From IMG/VR virus record IMGVR_UViG_3300042691_001672, positions 1-22,134 of that record: a DNA stretch of 22,134 nucleotides, one strand, 5' to 3'. The notes below the pieces were generated by a model. It was given only the letters and a program-made list of their open reading frames with translations. It ran no database searches and was not told the origin of the DNA. This stretch comes from a virus. Numbering within the stretch: the first letter of the stretch is position 1; the number at the start of each line of letters is the position of its first letter. Below are positions 1 to 7,303 of the stretch, piece after piece. The translations under genes and the position numbers were made by a program.

Positions 1-958
1 GCAAGCGAACCGTGCCGGCGTCAACGGCATCAATTACTGGAAAGATATCTCCAGCCTGATAATTATGATTAGGAAAATATACATAAATTATGGATTGCTC
101 ATTCGTAAATCTAAACACAGGCATATCGCCCAATCCAGGATTTACTGACGCTGAATTGGTAACGGCAGGCTGAGGATCGCCTAAAGCATCTCGAGCTGTG
201 ATTTGAAAGTTATTTATGCTGACATATTGTGTTCTATACAAACCAAATAAAACAATGCCACCAACGCTTATTGGCGTTTTAATATAAATTGAACTGTAGC
301 TATTAAGATTAGAGCCCGGGATATAAACATCTACCGTTGCAGATCCAGCTCTTGTAACAAAGCCATTGCCATAGCCTACGCTTCCGCCCGTGGCCGTAGC
401 GGCCGCAAGTGTGGAGATTGTAAATTCAAACTGATTATAGGCAGGAACAGCTGTAACAACGAATGATCCATTGTAATAGGAATCTGACATGCCAGTAATA
501 TAAATGTAATCGCCTATCTCAAAGAAATGATATCCCGTAATCGTTATTGTCGCCGTTGATCCAGAAGCGGCACCAGTGCAGGCAAAGAAAAACGGCGTAT
601 AAATACTTGCAGACTGCGTATAAATGCCAAGATCGAGCTCAGTGATTGTTGGCGTTAAAACTTCTCTCTGGCCGTTTGAAATAACGGAAAGACCAGCGCC
701 GTTATTTGCATCGCCTTCTGCGCCTACGCCAAGATATGTTGTCGCGTTTGTATCTTCCCAAGCCCACAGAGCCCTGACGACAGTTGGGAGAGCGGCATTA
801 AAATATTTAACCCATCCGCCTAGCTTTTGAACAAGCGCAATATTCTGCTTATCAGGGACAAAACGTATAAGATTGCTTTCGGATATCGCAGCTTCGTTTA
901 ATGCAAGCGTGCGATTCTGATCTACGCCAGGGATAAGCTTTAGCGTTGAATGCGGCAT
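1..958 (-). CDS. P22 gp10-like tail/DNA-stabilisation protein, partial (C-terminus beyond left edge)
   Basis: An uninterrupted minus-strand frame starts with ATG at 958 (MPHSTLKLIPGVDQ...) and stays open for 319 codons to the left edge, so the C-terminus is missing. The N-terminal pattern, IPGVDQNRTLALNEAA, then NLIRFVPDK, then LGGWVKYF at about residues 44-55, resembles the start of the phage stabilisation / P22 gp10 family, in which a 'VRFR...KIGGW' motif follows a short lead-in. The rest is Ser/Thr/Gly-rich and looks beta-rich (for example GYHFFEIGDYIYITG). In P22, gp10 plugs the portal after packaging and joins gp4 to the tail needle. The gene begins 5 bases after the stop of the adaptor-like gene, which matches the gp4-then-gp10 order. 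The coding frame is clear; the family is a motif-level judgement. A generic podovirus tail hub protein is the alternative. Confidence 0.72.
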   Translation of the reverse strand, partial: MPHSTLKLIPGVDQNRTLALNEAAISESNLIRFVPDKQNIALVQKLGGWVKYFNAALPTVVRALWAWEDTNATTYLGVGAEGDANNGAGLSVISNGQREVLTPTITELDLGIYTQSASIYTPFFFACTGAASGSTATITITGYHFFEIGDYIYITGMSDSYYNGSFVVTAVPAYNQFEFTISTLAAATATGGSVGYGNGFVTRAGSATVDVYIPGSNLNSYSSIYIKTPISVGGIVLFGLYRTQYVSINNFQITARDALGDPQPAVTNSASVNPGLGDMPVFRFTNEQSIIYVYFPNHNYQAGDIFPVIDAVDAGTVRL

Positions 959-963
959 CTATA

Positions 964-1773
964 TCACCGTGTCGGCGTAGCGGTTGTAGAAGTGCTTTGC
1001 GATGACCACGCAGCCGCCTCGAACTTCTTGCGGTTTTCTTCGGACATCGCGCTCTTCAACAGTGTTTGATACTGCGTCTCATACGTGATTGGCATTTGTG
1101 GGTCATTGCCTAGCGCGCTTGAAAAATTGCGCTGATAAGCGGCAATATAGATCATGCTTGCCAATATCATTAATTCAGGCAGGTAAAGACTGATAAATGT
1201 TGTCGTCGTCGTGCTTGCAAAATTAGGATATGCAGCGCCTGTATAAGTTACATAATTTGCCAAGAATGTTGCGTCAGACGCGCCGGGCCCAAGGCTCTGT
1301 GGACGATAAGTGCCAACTAATTCGACAGTGTAATTTTGATCAGGAAAAGGCCCGACGTAAAAAGTATAATCATCGAACGGGCAAAAGTATTTTGGCATCG
1401 CCGTGTAGGTATAATCACCATAGACAGCGTCTAGAAATTCTTTTGTCGTCGGCAAAAGAGGATATCGTATTGCCGCGTTAGGGTCAGACACGCCGATCGG
1501 CGTTAAGATGTTAATCTGCTCAGGCACAACAAATGTGCCGGCTGGGACAGCTAATTGCCGATTGCCTGTGGTGAGCGTGTAGGACGTGGTCGAGATTGAC
1601 GTGAATAGAAAGTCTAAGTCTCGATAGATTCTATTCTCGGCATAGGTAATCATCGCCGGGAGAATGGTCAAAAAATTAGGGTCAGTCGTATCGACGACCG
1701 CCATCGTAGCTATTTGGTTCAAATAGTTCGCGCCCGTAGCCGGCGTGCCGTTAAAGCTAAGACCTGTCGTCAT
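964..1773 (-). CDS. Head-tail adaptor-like protein (P22 gp4 / SU10 adaptor type)
   Basis: A 269-residue protein. The N-terminal third reads as two helices (NYLNQIATMAVVD, then NFLTILPAMITYAENRIYRDL), followed by a beta-rich middle and a C-terminal helical part (LPELMILASMIYIAAYQRNF) with a polar, low-complexity Ser/Thr tail. This helix-beta-helix plan, with aromatic motifs such as YFCPFDDYTFYVGPFP, is common in podovirus connector/adaptor proteins that stack under the portal. Its position directly before the gp10-like gene supports the role. It starts at ATG 1773, after a 49-base gap behind the Rz1-like gene, with a GGGG tract about 5 bases upstream. It could be a tail tubular (T7 gp11-like) protein instead. 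A second connector-like protein lies at 15261-15941. Confidence 0.65.
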   Translation of the reverse strand: MTTGLSFNGTPATGANYLNQIATMAVVDTTDPNFLTILPAMITYAENRIYRDLDFLFTSISTTSYTLTTGNRQLAVPAGTFVVPEQINILTPIGVSDPNAAIRYPLLPTTKEFLDAVYGDYTYTAMPKYFCPFDDYTFYVGPFPDQNYTVELVGTYRPQSLGPGASDATFLANYVTYTGAAYPNFASTTTTTFISLYLPELMILASMIYIAAYQRNFSSALGNDPQMPITYETQYQTLLKSAMSEENRKKFEAAAWSSQSTSTTATPTR

Positions 1774-1822
1774 CTAGAACCCCATAATTTAGGGCAGTTT
1801 ACCATAAGACAGGGCCCGAAAG

Positions 1823-2056
1823 CTACTTGCGACCCCATCCGCATAGCTCCTTTCCGATCCGGTTGTGCTCTTTGGCTTCCCAGATCGTTGCGTCTGTGTC
1901 TTTTGAGCTCCAGTAAATGGGTTTTGCTGTTGCGCAAAATGTCGCCTGCTCGCTAATCGGGGCGTCTAAACCCGTCGTCGTCGCGCACCCCGCCAGGATT
2001 AAGCTGACGCTCGCGCTCAACAGCCAGACGGGCTTCAAGGGCTTTATGTGCCGCAT
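1823..2056 (-). CDS. Rz1-like outer-membrane spanin lipoprotein
   Basis: A 77-residue protein with a lipoprotein signal: basic n-region (R2, K5, K8), hydrophobic core about residues 10-21, lipobox L-A-G-C with the lipidated Cys at 24. The mature part is short and carries the pattern PIYWSSKDTDATI...EHNRIG...LCGWG, a pattern I recall from Rz1-like proteins of proteobacterial phages. Its first 104 bases overlap the Rz-like gene (1953-2192) in another frame, the classic Rz/Rz1 overlap. O-spanins bind an inner-membrane spanin across the periplasm and fuse the two membranes at the last step of lysis. Besides Cys24 there are two more cysteines (about residues 41 and 72) that could form disulfides. 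Overlap, lipobox and position after the endolysin agree. Confidence 0.85.
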   Translation of the reverse strand: MRHIKPLKPVWLLSASVSLILAGCATTTGLDAPISEQATFCATAKPIYWSSKDTDATIWEAKEHNRIGKELCGWGRK

Positions 2057-2192
2057 CTATCTGTGCCTTTAAGTCTGCCACCTGCTGCTGCGTCTTACCC
2101 GCGTCAACAAGGTTCTTGGCGTAAAGCCAATCAAACATCTTACCAGCAGCCGCGAATAGGCTGCCAATAATTGTCAGGATGGCGTAGATCAT
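1953..2192 (-). CDS. Rz-like inner-membrane spanin
   Basis: A 79-residue protein with an N-terminal hydrophobic segment (about residues 2-16, IYAILTIIGSLFAAAG) followed by a charged, heptad-like region (QQQVADLKAQIDAAHKALEA), which fits a membrane anchor plus periplasmic coiled coil. The tail is Arg/Asp-rich. It starts at 2192 in an ATGA overlap with the stop of the holin-like gene, so translation is probably coupled. The Rz1-like lipoprotein starts inside it in another frame. The protein is shorter than lambda Rz (153 residues), but short i-spanins are common. Assignment rests on topology and the overlap, not on sequence family. Confidence 0.8.
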   Translation of the reverse strand: MIYAILTIIGSLFAAAGKMFDWLYAKNLVDAGKTQQQVADLKAQIDAAHKALEARLAVERERQLNPGGVRDDDGFRRPD

Positions 2193-2356
2193 TTGCCGGT
2201 GACGTTAAAGTCTTTGGCGGCAACAAGACCAATGCCGATCAAAGCATTTTGAAGGGCTGGCCAATCAAGCGTCTTGGTTTGCCAAGCTTGGATGCCGACA
2301 GTAATTAGCGTGATGATTCCTGGGATTGTCGTTAGAAAATTTTTAAAGATACCCAT
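2189..2356 (-). CDS. Small holin-like membrane protein (55 aa)
   Basis: A 55-residue ORF (ATG at 2356, TGA at 2189-2191) begins MGIFKNFLTTIPGIITL and ends AAKDFNVTGK. It has two hydrophobic stretches, about residues 7-22 and 34-47, separated by a polar turn (AWQTKTLDW). The ending GL-x-AAKD-x-NVTGK recurs in small phage lysis-region proteins. It lies between the endolysin (9-base gap with an AGGGGAAG ribosome site) and the Rz-like spanin (ATGA overlap), the position expected of a holin. No function is proven by sequence; the protein at 2866-3099 is a rival holin candidate. Confidence 0.72.
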   Translation of the reverse strand: MGIFKNFLTTIPGIITLITVGIQAWQTKTLDWPALQNALIGIGLVAAKDFNVTGK

Positions 2357-2365
2357 TGTCTTCCC

Positions 2366-2869
2366 CTATTTAGTTAAAGCGATAATTTGATTCTTGACGT
2401 CTGCAATACGCGCAGACCAGCCCTTGCCGAATGTTGACCAGATCGCCAAAGATTGCATAAATGAAAGTCGCTTATTAGTCACAGCCATTGCGACATATGT
2501 CTTGGTGGCCTGTATCGTCTGAGGTCCTATCTGGCCATCTTGCGTGACGCCAACCACGGCTTGCAGATATTTGGCCGCTCTTGATACGCCACTATTTACT
2601 GCAAAATCGAACACAGCAAAATCAACGCCAGAGGGCAAATCATCTCCGCGAATGCTATCCCAATATTCCTGACGGTAGATCGCCGCAACTTCATTTTGGC
2701 TAATCGTAAAAACATCAGCCGTCGGAAGATTTTGCTTTTTACGCCAGGCATTATAAGTATCCTGCGTTACGCCGAAAGCAGTGCGTCCCCCCGGATCGCG
2801 AGGGTCGTCTACTTTGCCTCCTTCATACTTTAAAACTTGTTTAAGAGCTTGCGGATAATTTTCCTTCAT
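2366..2869 (-). CDS. Endolysin, GH108-type N-acetylmuramidase with peptidoglycan-binding region
   Basis: A 167-residue protein that cleaves the glycan backbone of peptidoglycan. The N-terminus carries the GH108 signature: YEGG with the presumed catalytic Glu16, then DDPRDPGGRTAFGVTQ (residues 21-36). The C-terminal half contains LQAVVGVTQDGQIGPQT, the pattern of the PG_binding_3 domain that follows GH108 in phage lysozymes. Length is normal for the family. No signal peptide or SAR segment is evident (MKENYPQALKQ), so export would need a holin, and holin-like genes flank it on both sides. The start at 2869 shares ATGA with the stop of the upstream membrane-protein gene. Confidence 0.92.
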   Translation of the reverse strand: MKENYPQALKQVLKYEGGKVDDPRDPGGRTAFGVTQDTYNAWRKKQNLPTADVFTISQNEVAAIYRQEYWDSIRGDDLPSGVDFAVFDFAVNSGVSRAAKYLQAVVGVTQDGQIGPQTIQATKTYVAMAVTNKRLSFMQSLAIWSTFGKGWSARIADVKNQIIALTK

Positions 2870-3099
2870 TTGTCGGCCTTATCGTCTAACTTATCGAATA
2901 TTTTACCAAGCATTTCTTTTACTTCTTTCATGGCTTCGGCAAATTCGTCTTTTCTTAAATAATGGCTTGGGAGTTCAACTTCTATTTTATGGATGTCTTC
3001 TTTAAGCTCTTTGACTGCTACCCATAACTCTCTGGCAAACCACCCAAAAACAGCTATTGCCGCGCCCACGCCAAGGTTAAGGATATTCTGGAAATCCAT
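2866..3099 (-). CDS. Small membrane protein with C-terminal coiled coil, lysis-cassette associated
   Basis: A 77-residue protein (MDFQNILNLGVG...) with one hydrophobic segment at about residues 8-20 (NLGVGAAIAVFGW) and a long charged helical remainder (VKELKEDIHKIEVELP..., then EAMKEVKEMLGKIFDKLDD). I chose the ATG at 3099 over one 24 bases upstream (3123) because it overlaps the glycosyltransferase stop as TAATG, a junction used repeatedly here; the upstream start would extend into that gene. The single membrane span plus amphipathic coiled coil resembles small phage XhlA-like or accessory lysis proteins. It may be a holin, antiholin or membrane tether. Its stop overlaps the endolysin start (ATGA). 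Confidence 0.75.
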   Translation of the reverse strand: MDFQNILNLGVGAAIAVFGWFARELWVAVKELKEDIHKIEVELPSHYLRKDEFAEAMKEVKEMLGKIFDKLDDKADK

Positions 3100-4832
3100 T
3101 ATTCTTTCTCGCCCGTATACCACAGGAGATTTTCCTGTAGTCGCTTGTCGTCTGGATCAAGCTCACAGGCGAGCCTGCCCTGTTCTATCGCCGCTTCCGT
3201 CAGCCCAAGACGATACGCGGCAATTGCGGCGTGATCGTGCGGGAGCGCCCCCCAAGAAGATGGGTCAGTAGTATAAACTAATTCTTTATTTTTGATAGAT
3301 AGGGCGCGCATCGCAGCCCCATAACTTTCAGCCCATTTGTTCTGCTCATAATATAATTTAGTCAACGCCACCCAAGGCTCGCGCGTGTGCGGAGCTTCAG
3401 CCGCCGCCTTGTGATACCAGCCTTCAGCCGCAGCCTGATCGCCAAGCGCCGCGTAGCATTGGCCCAAGACGCGCATGGCGTAGCATCGATCGTTGACCCA
3501 AGTCGCTTCTGGCATTTTCAGATAGCGGTTAAGGGCCTCAATAGCCTCCTCATAGCGGTTATAAAAATAAAGCTCACGCGCATAATAAAAGGCATTTCGT
3601 GGGCAGTGCGGGTCTTCTTTGACTGATAGCTCCAGCGTCTCCATGTAATGACCCCTACTTTTTGTGGGATCAGGATGATGCGTTATGAGCAAAAAGTCAG
3701 TGTGCGCCCACACTTCTGTGATCCGCAGATCAGCCCTTATGTGTTCATGACAAGGATGATGCCAGTAATAGCCGTGCCGCGCGTGGATCTTTTCTGAGTA
3801 GAAAACAATGCCCAAACTCCAATCAAACTTATAGCGTAAGTGAGTTGTGCCTGGCACCCAAACGCGCTCTATTTCTTCCCGCCAGCCGGGTTCCATAACC
3901 TCATCCGCGTCAAGACAAATGCAGACGTCCATATCGCGAGGAATAAGAGCAAGAGAGGCATTACGCGCATGATCGAAGCGCCAAGGCGTAACGCAGATCT
4001 CATGAACGGTAACTCCGTTTTCTTTTGCAATTTTGACCGTATCGTCTGTTGAGCCAGTATCGGCAATGAGAAGCAAGTCTGCGTCTTGTGCTGATTTTGC
4101 CCAACGCTCTATAAACTGCTCTTCGTTCTTTGTGATCGTATAGACGGCAATCTTTAATTTCTTTTCCATCTTTTTTCTGGCCCCTTCTCCAAAAAATAGA
4201 TCCAAATATTGTGGGCGATTTTGTATCAACCACGGCAACGCTTCATCATGCAGCTTTTGCGTGTTTTGCCCTAATGTCTGCGAGCCAGCGTGATGCACAT
4301 ATGCGCGCGAGATATAATGCGTGTATCCTTTCGCATTTAAATCCTCGCACATGACATCGTCGCTATACCACTCAATTGGCGGCAGAAATATATCGTCATA
4401 CATTTTCTTGGATAGATAATGGAATATTGGGCTGAGACGCTTTATTGGTCTGCACTCATGCTCCCAAGACCATTTGCCATATTCCAGTTTGTCTGATGGC
4501 GTTTGCTGATAGCGTATGTTTTGGGTGTAGCGCGTGAAGTCCGTATGAGCCGCAACTATGCCAAGCTTATCGCCATGTATGACTTTTAGATTGCTAATGT
4601 CTTCGCATAGTAAGCGATAGCTATCAGGCGTCAAAACCAGATCATCAGCGCAGACGATGACTTCATCATATTCTTGAAAGGCTATTTTTAGCGCGACGTC
4701 ATATGATTTTGCAGATGTCTCTTGCTTTGGGCTGTAGATTAGATGCGGGACATCAGGCGCGTATGCTTTCACGCTCGCCTGTAATACGGGCAAGCATTTT
4801 CCGTCCACTGTGCAAGTGACGATTGGAAGCAC
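3099..4832 (-). CDS. Two-domain glycosyltransferase with C-terminal TPR repeats
   Basis: A 577-residue protein. Residues 1-220 look like a divergent GT-A domain: parallel beta-alpha pattern, VIVCADDLVL with Asp63-Asp64 as a candidate DxD-type site, then WYSDDVMCEDLNAKGY near 155-170. Residues 226-385 form a second, more canonical GT2-like domain: AVYTITKNEEQFIERW, then IADTGSTDDT (256-265) for nucleotide-sugar binding and CLDADE (306-311) as the metal-binding DxD. Residues about 395-575 read as TPR-like helical pairs (YYARELYFYNRYEEAIEALN; LGQCYAALGDQAAAEGWYH; PDDKRLQENLLWY). The start is a GTG with a GGGGGAG ribosome site 3 bases upstream. It lies between the glycine-rich fibre gene and the lysis cassette. 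Target unknown: virion fibres or the host surface are both possible. Confidence 0.85.
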   Translation of the reverse strand: MLPIVTCTVDGKCLPVLQASVKAYAPDVPHLIYSPKQETSAKSYDVALKIAFQEYDEVIVCADDLVLTPDSYRLLCEDISNLKVIHGDKLGIVAAHTDFTRYTQNIRYQQTPSDKLEYGKWSWEHECRPIKRLSPIFHYLSKKMYDDIFLPPIEWYSDDVMCEDLNAKGYTHYISRAYVHHAGSQTLGQNTQKLHDEALPWLIQNRPQYLDLFFGEGARKKMEKKLKIAVYTITKNEEQFIERWAKSAQDADLLLIADTGSTDDTVKIAKENGVTVHEICVTPWRFDHARNASLALIPRDMDVCICLDADEVMEPGWREEIERVWVPGTTHLRYKFDWSLGIVFYSEKIHARHGYYWHHPCHEHIRADLRITEVWAHTDFLLITHHPDPTKSRGHYMETLELSVKEDPHCPRNAFYYARELYFYNRYEEAIEALNRYLKMPEATWVNDRCYAMRVLGQCYAALGDQAAAEGWYHKAAAEAPHTREPWVALTKLYYEQNKWAESYGAAMRALSIKNKELVYTTDPSSWGALPHDHAAIAAYRLGLTEAAIEQGRLACELDPDDKRLQENLLWYTGEKE

Positions 4833-4852
4833 ATTCTCCCCCTTCTGAGAAT
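4833..4852 (-). promoter_or_regulatory. Hairpin masking the ribosome site of the glycosyltransferase
   Basis: On the minus strand the 20 bases directly before the GTG start form a 6-bp stem, ATTCTC/GAGAAT, around the loop AGAAGGGG. The purine-rich ribosome site GGGGGAG sits in the loop and the descending arm, and the start codon begins at the very next base. Folding would hide part of the site, so translation may depend on ribosomes leaving the upstream glycine-rich gene, whose stop is 8 bases before the hairpin. The stem is short, so this is tentative. Confidence 0.4.
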
Positions 4853-4859
4853 GCCAATA

Positions 4860-6584
4860 TTAATTGAACTTGATGATGACTATGCCGGAGCCGCCGTTGC
4901 CGCCAACATTGGGATAATTTCCACAACCGCCGCCACCGCCGCCAGTGTTTGACGTTCCGGCAGTCCCGTTTCCAGAAGCATTAGTGACACCAGCGCCACC
5001 GCCGCCTGTTCCGCCAGTTCCTCCGGTTCCGGGGCTTCCTGCTGCTCCGCCGCCGCCGCCTGCATATGTTCCGCCGCCTAATCCAGCAGAGACAGACTGA
5101 CCAGCGCCGCCGTTGCCGCCGTTATTGTTAGCGCCAGAAATGCTTGCGCCAACTGCGCTTGCACCGCCGCCGCCAGCCCCGCCATAATAACCAGCAGATG
5201 TAGTAGCGCCGCCGCCATTGTTGCCCTGACCCGGTGTTCCCGGACCAGCAGTTCCTGCCGCTAATGGAGAAGCATCACGGCGAGCAGCGCCGCCACCAGA
5301 ACCGCCACTTAATCCACTTAAATAAGAAGTGCCGTATGTTCCAGCGCCACCGCCGCCTGTCGATGTGATTGAGCTAAATACCGAATTAGCTCCAGAGCTT
5401 CCTGTAGTGGCATAAGTAGCAGAAGCCGATCCGGCACCACCCGCACCTACAGTAACGGCATAAGAACTACCAGCAGTTACGGATAAACTCGTTCCAGTTA
5501 AGAACCCTCCAGCACCACCACCGCCGCCAAGCTGACCACCACCACCACCACCCGCGACAACAAGATAATCAACGGATGTGCAGTTATTGGGTATCGTCAC
5601 CGTTCCCGATGAATAGAAAATGGCGAGCGAAGATGCGGGTTGGGTGTAGGATAGAATGACTATACCCGATCCACCAGATGATGTTGTATAAGACGCGCCA
5701 TATGCTCCGCCGCCACCGCCACCGCCTGTGTTTGCAGAGCCATTCGCGCCCACGCCTGTGTAGCTGCCATTGCCGCCGCCGCCAGTGCCGCCTGACGCAC
5801 TATTAGGCCCAACAGTTGTATTACCTCCGCCGCCGCCACCGCCAGCATAAGTGACCGAAGAACCGCTTATTGAAGAGGCGGTTCCATTTCCGCCATTACC
5901 TAATTGATTGCCTCCGTTTGTCCCTGCCGCCGATGCGCCGCCCCCTCCTGCGCCGCAATATGGAGGATTATAAGAAGGACAAATACCACCACTTGTTCCT
6001 TGTGCCGGTGATGTTGCTGGATTACTTGAACCAGCCGCAGCGGTTGCGGCATTAACAGAAGATGCGCCACCACCAGACCCCCCATCAGCACCATTCGATG
6101 TTGATGTTTGTGGCGATGTATATCCTCCTCCACCGCCCCCACCTGTAGAAGTGTAAGCAGAATAAGGCGCAGAGCCTATAGCAATATAACTATCTACTCC
6201 ATTGCCTCCTCTAACACCACTTGCCGCACCAGCGTAAGAGCTACCAGATGCTCCCGCGCCAACTTGAATTGTATAAGATGTTCCGGGAGTTACAGTTATG
6301 CCCGTTCCAATTCTAAAACCACCTGCTCCACCGCCACCAGCTTGACCGCCGCCGCCGCCGCCGCCGCCGCCGACTATGAGATAATTGATGCTTGTCACTC
6401 CCGTCGGCGCGGTCCAGTTACCAGATGCGGTAAAAGACTGAATAACCGTAGCAACAGGAAATGGCCAAATGCCTTGGCTGCGATAAATTTGCTCTGCCAA
6501 TAAAGACCAAACACCAGAAGCAGATGTTCCTGTCGGCGTATTATTGGGGCCGATTATTCCGCCATTTATGCGCCGCTCACCCAT
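4860..6584 (-). CDS. Glycine-rich tail fibre/adhesin, two modules (574 aa)
   Basis: The N-terminal 65 residues are non-repetitive (MGERRINGGIIGPNNTP, then GVWSLLAEQIYRSQGIWP at about 24-41, a motif I recall from many environmental phage tail proteins) and probably attach the protein to the tail. Two Gly_rich-type modules follow, each running from YLIVGGGG or YLVVAGGGG to a closing SGIVIL/SGIVII strand, with YTIQVGAG or YAVTVGAG strands and many GGGGG blocks. Such poly-Gly stretches can pack as polyglycine-II helices, as in the gp38 receptor-binding adhesin of phage S16. Host recognition at the fibre tip is the likely role. It is a shorter paralogue of 8982-12452. The start overlaps the upstream stop as TAATG. 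Confidence 0.8.
   Translation of the reverse strand: MGERRINGGIIGPNNTPTGTSASGVWSLLAEQIYRSQGIWPFPVATVIQSFTASGNWTAPTGVTSINYLIVGGGGGGGGGQAGGGGAGGFRIGTGITVTPGTSYTIQVGAGASGSSYAGAASGVRGGNGVDSYIAIGSAPYSAYTSTGGGGGGGYTSPQTSTSNGADGGSGGGASSVNAATAAAGSSNPATSPAQGTSGGICPSYNPPYCGAGGGGASAAGTNGGNQLGNGGNGTASSISGSSVTYAGGGGGGGNTTVGPNSASGGTGGGGNGSYTGVGANGSANTGGGGGGGAYGASYTTSSGGSGIVILSYTQPASSLAIFYSSGTVTIPNNCTSVDYLVVAGGGGGGQLGGGGGAGGFLTGTSLSVTAGSSYAVTVGAGGAGSASATYATTGSSGANSVFSSITSTGGGGAGTYGTSYLSGLSGGSGGGAARRDASPLAAGTAGPGTPGQGNNGGGATTSAGYYGGAGGGGASAVGASISGANNNGGNGGAGQSVSAGLGGGTYAGGGGGAAGSPGTGGTGGTGGGGAGVTNASGNGTAGTSNTGGGGGGCGNYPNVGGNGGSGIVIIKFN
6346..6372 (-). repeat. (CCG)9 trinucleotide tract in the glycine-rich fibre gene
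   Basis: Nine tandem CCG units on the plus strand encode a run of nine glycines (residues 72-80), almost all GGC codons. Unit-number changes would lengthen or shorten the poly-Gly block without a frameshift. Confidence 0.9.
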
Positions 6585-6973
6585 TAGGAAATTACCTCAT
6601 AGGAGACAGTAAAGGTCAGATTACTTGCTGTTCCTGATGTGACGGAAATGCAAGCATTCTCTAACAAATAAATTCCATTTGTTTTTTCAATAACAACTAA
6701 TGAAGCATATGCAGGAACAGAAACCGTCGAGCAAATTGGATATGCCGTTCCGCCAGATGGCGCGTTACCTTGAACTGTTGCATTTGAATAATATGCAACA
6801 GTGCAGTTTACTGCAGCAGCAGATGTATTGGCAGCAACAAGGCTTTCAATCTTGACGACGGTGCCAGATCCAGATGCATTATTCAGCAACGAAACGGCGC
6901 TTGTTCCAGACGGAACATAATATGTCGTCTGCCCCAATATCGATGTTACGTTAACAATATTAGGATTAGCCAT
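6584..6973 (-). CDS. Small structural/tail protein (129 aa), unknown function
   Basis: The protein starts MANPNIVNVTSILGQTTYYV and alternates short hydrophobic strands with Ser/Thr/Ala loops (VVKIESLVAANTSAAAVNCTVAYYSNA; YASLVVIEKTNGIYLLENACISV), which suggests an all-beta sandwich such as a fibre, collar or decoration domain. The composition matches its structural neighbours. The ribosome site (GGAGGA) overlaps the last codons of the upstream gene; the stop overlaps the next start as TAATG. I recall this type of protein beside tail fibre genes in aquatic phages but know no proven function. Confidence 0.75.
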   Translation of the reverse strand: MANPNIVNVTSILGQTTYYVPSGTSAVSLLNNASGSGTVVKIESLVAANTSAAAVNCTVAYYSNATVQGNAPSGGTAYPICSTVSVPAYASLVVIEKTNGIYLLENACISVTSGTASNLTFTVSYEVIS

Positions 6974-6974
6974 C

Positions 6975-7292
6975 TTATCCTCCGAAGACTATCGACATCG
7001 CCACGGCAAAGCCTGTTGTGGAGACGGTTCCGGTAGACGCCGGAAGTGTGAGTGTGCCAGAAGCAGTGGCGCTTGCTTGAACAACCGTGCCACCGCTTGA
7101 AGATCCATTAAACTGTAAGCCACCAGTTGCGGGAACGCGCAAACGCTCAACGCTATTTGTCGAGAAAGCGACAACATTTGCGGCAGGGTAAAGAACGCCA
7201 GCGGTGCTGCTTGTCGTTCCAGCAATTGGCGGAACAGACGCGCTGCCGTCTGGAGTTGTGATACCTGTCGAACCGTTGATGACTACTGGCAT
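6975..7292 (-). CDS. Short tail-fibre-like protein (105 aa)
   Basis: The start, MPVVINGSTGITTPDGSAS, is the beginning seen in many phage tail fibre proteins of the 'INGSTGITTP' type. The middle (STNSVERLRVPATGGLQFNGSSSGGTVVQ) matches the repeating strand pattern of fibre shafts. At 105 residues it is short and lacks a large distal domain, so it may be an accessory fibre or a remnant that keeps only the attachment region. An AAGGAAT ribosome site precedes the ATG. Confidence 0.75.
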   Translation of the reverse strand: MPVVINGSTGITTPDGSASVPPIAGTTSSTAGVLYPAANVVAFSTNSVERLRVPATGGLQFNGSSSGGTVVQASATASGTLTLPASTGTVSTTGFAVAMSIVFGG

Positions 7293-7303
7293 TTTAGTAT
7301 TCC

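Noticed and set aside
624-830. Plus-strand 68-aa frame
   Set aside because: It lies inside the much longer open minus frame of the gp10-like gene and has no recognisable features.
3100-3123. Upstream ATG for the small lysis-region membrane protein
   Set aside because: It would add eight charged residues inside the glycosyltransferase gene; the ATG at 3099 gives the TAATG junction typical of this operon.
3840-4233. Short frames on both strands within the glycosyltransferase
   Set aside because: They overlap the GT2 domain with its intact DTGSTDDT and DADE motifs, so they are shadows.
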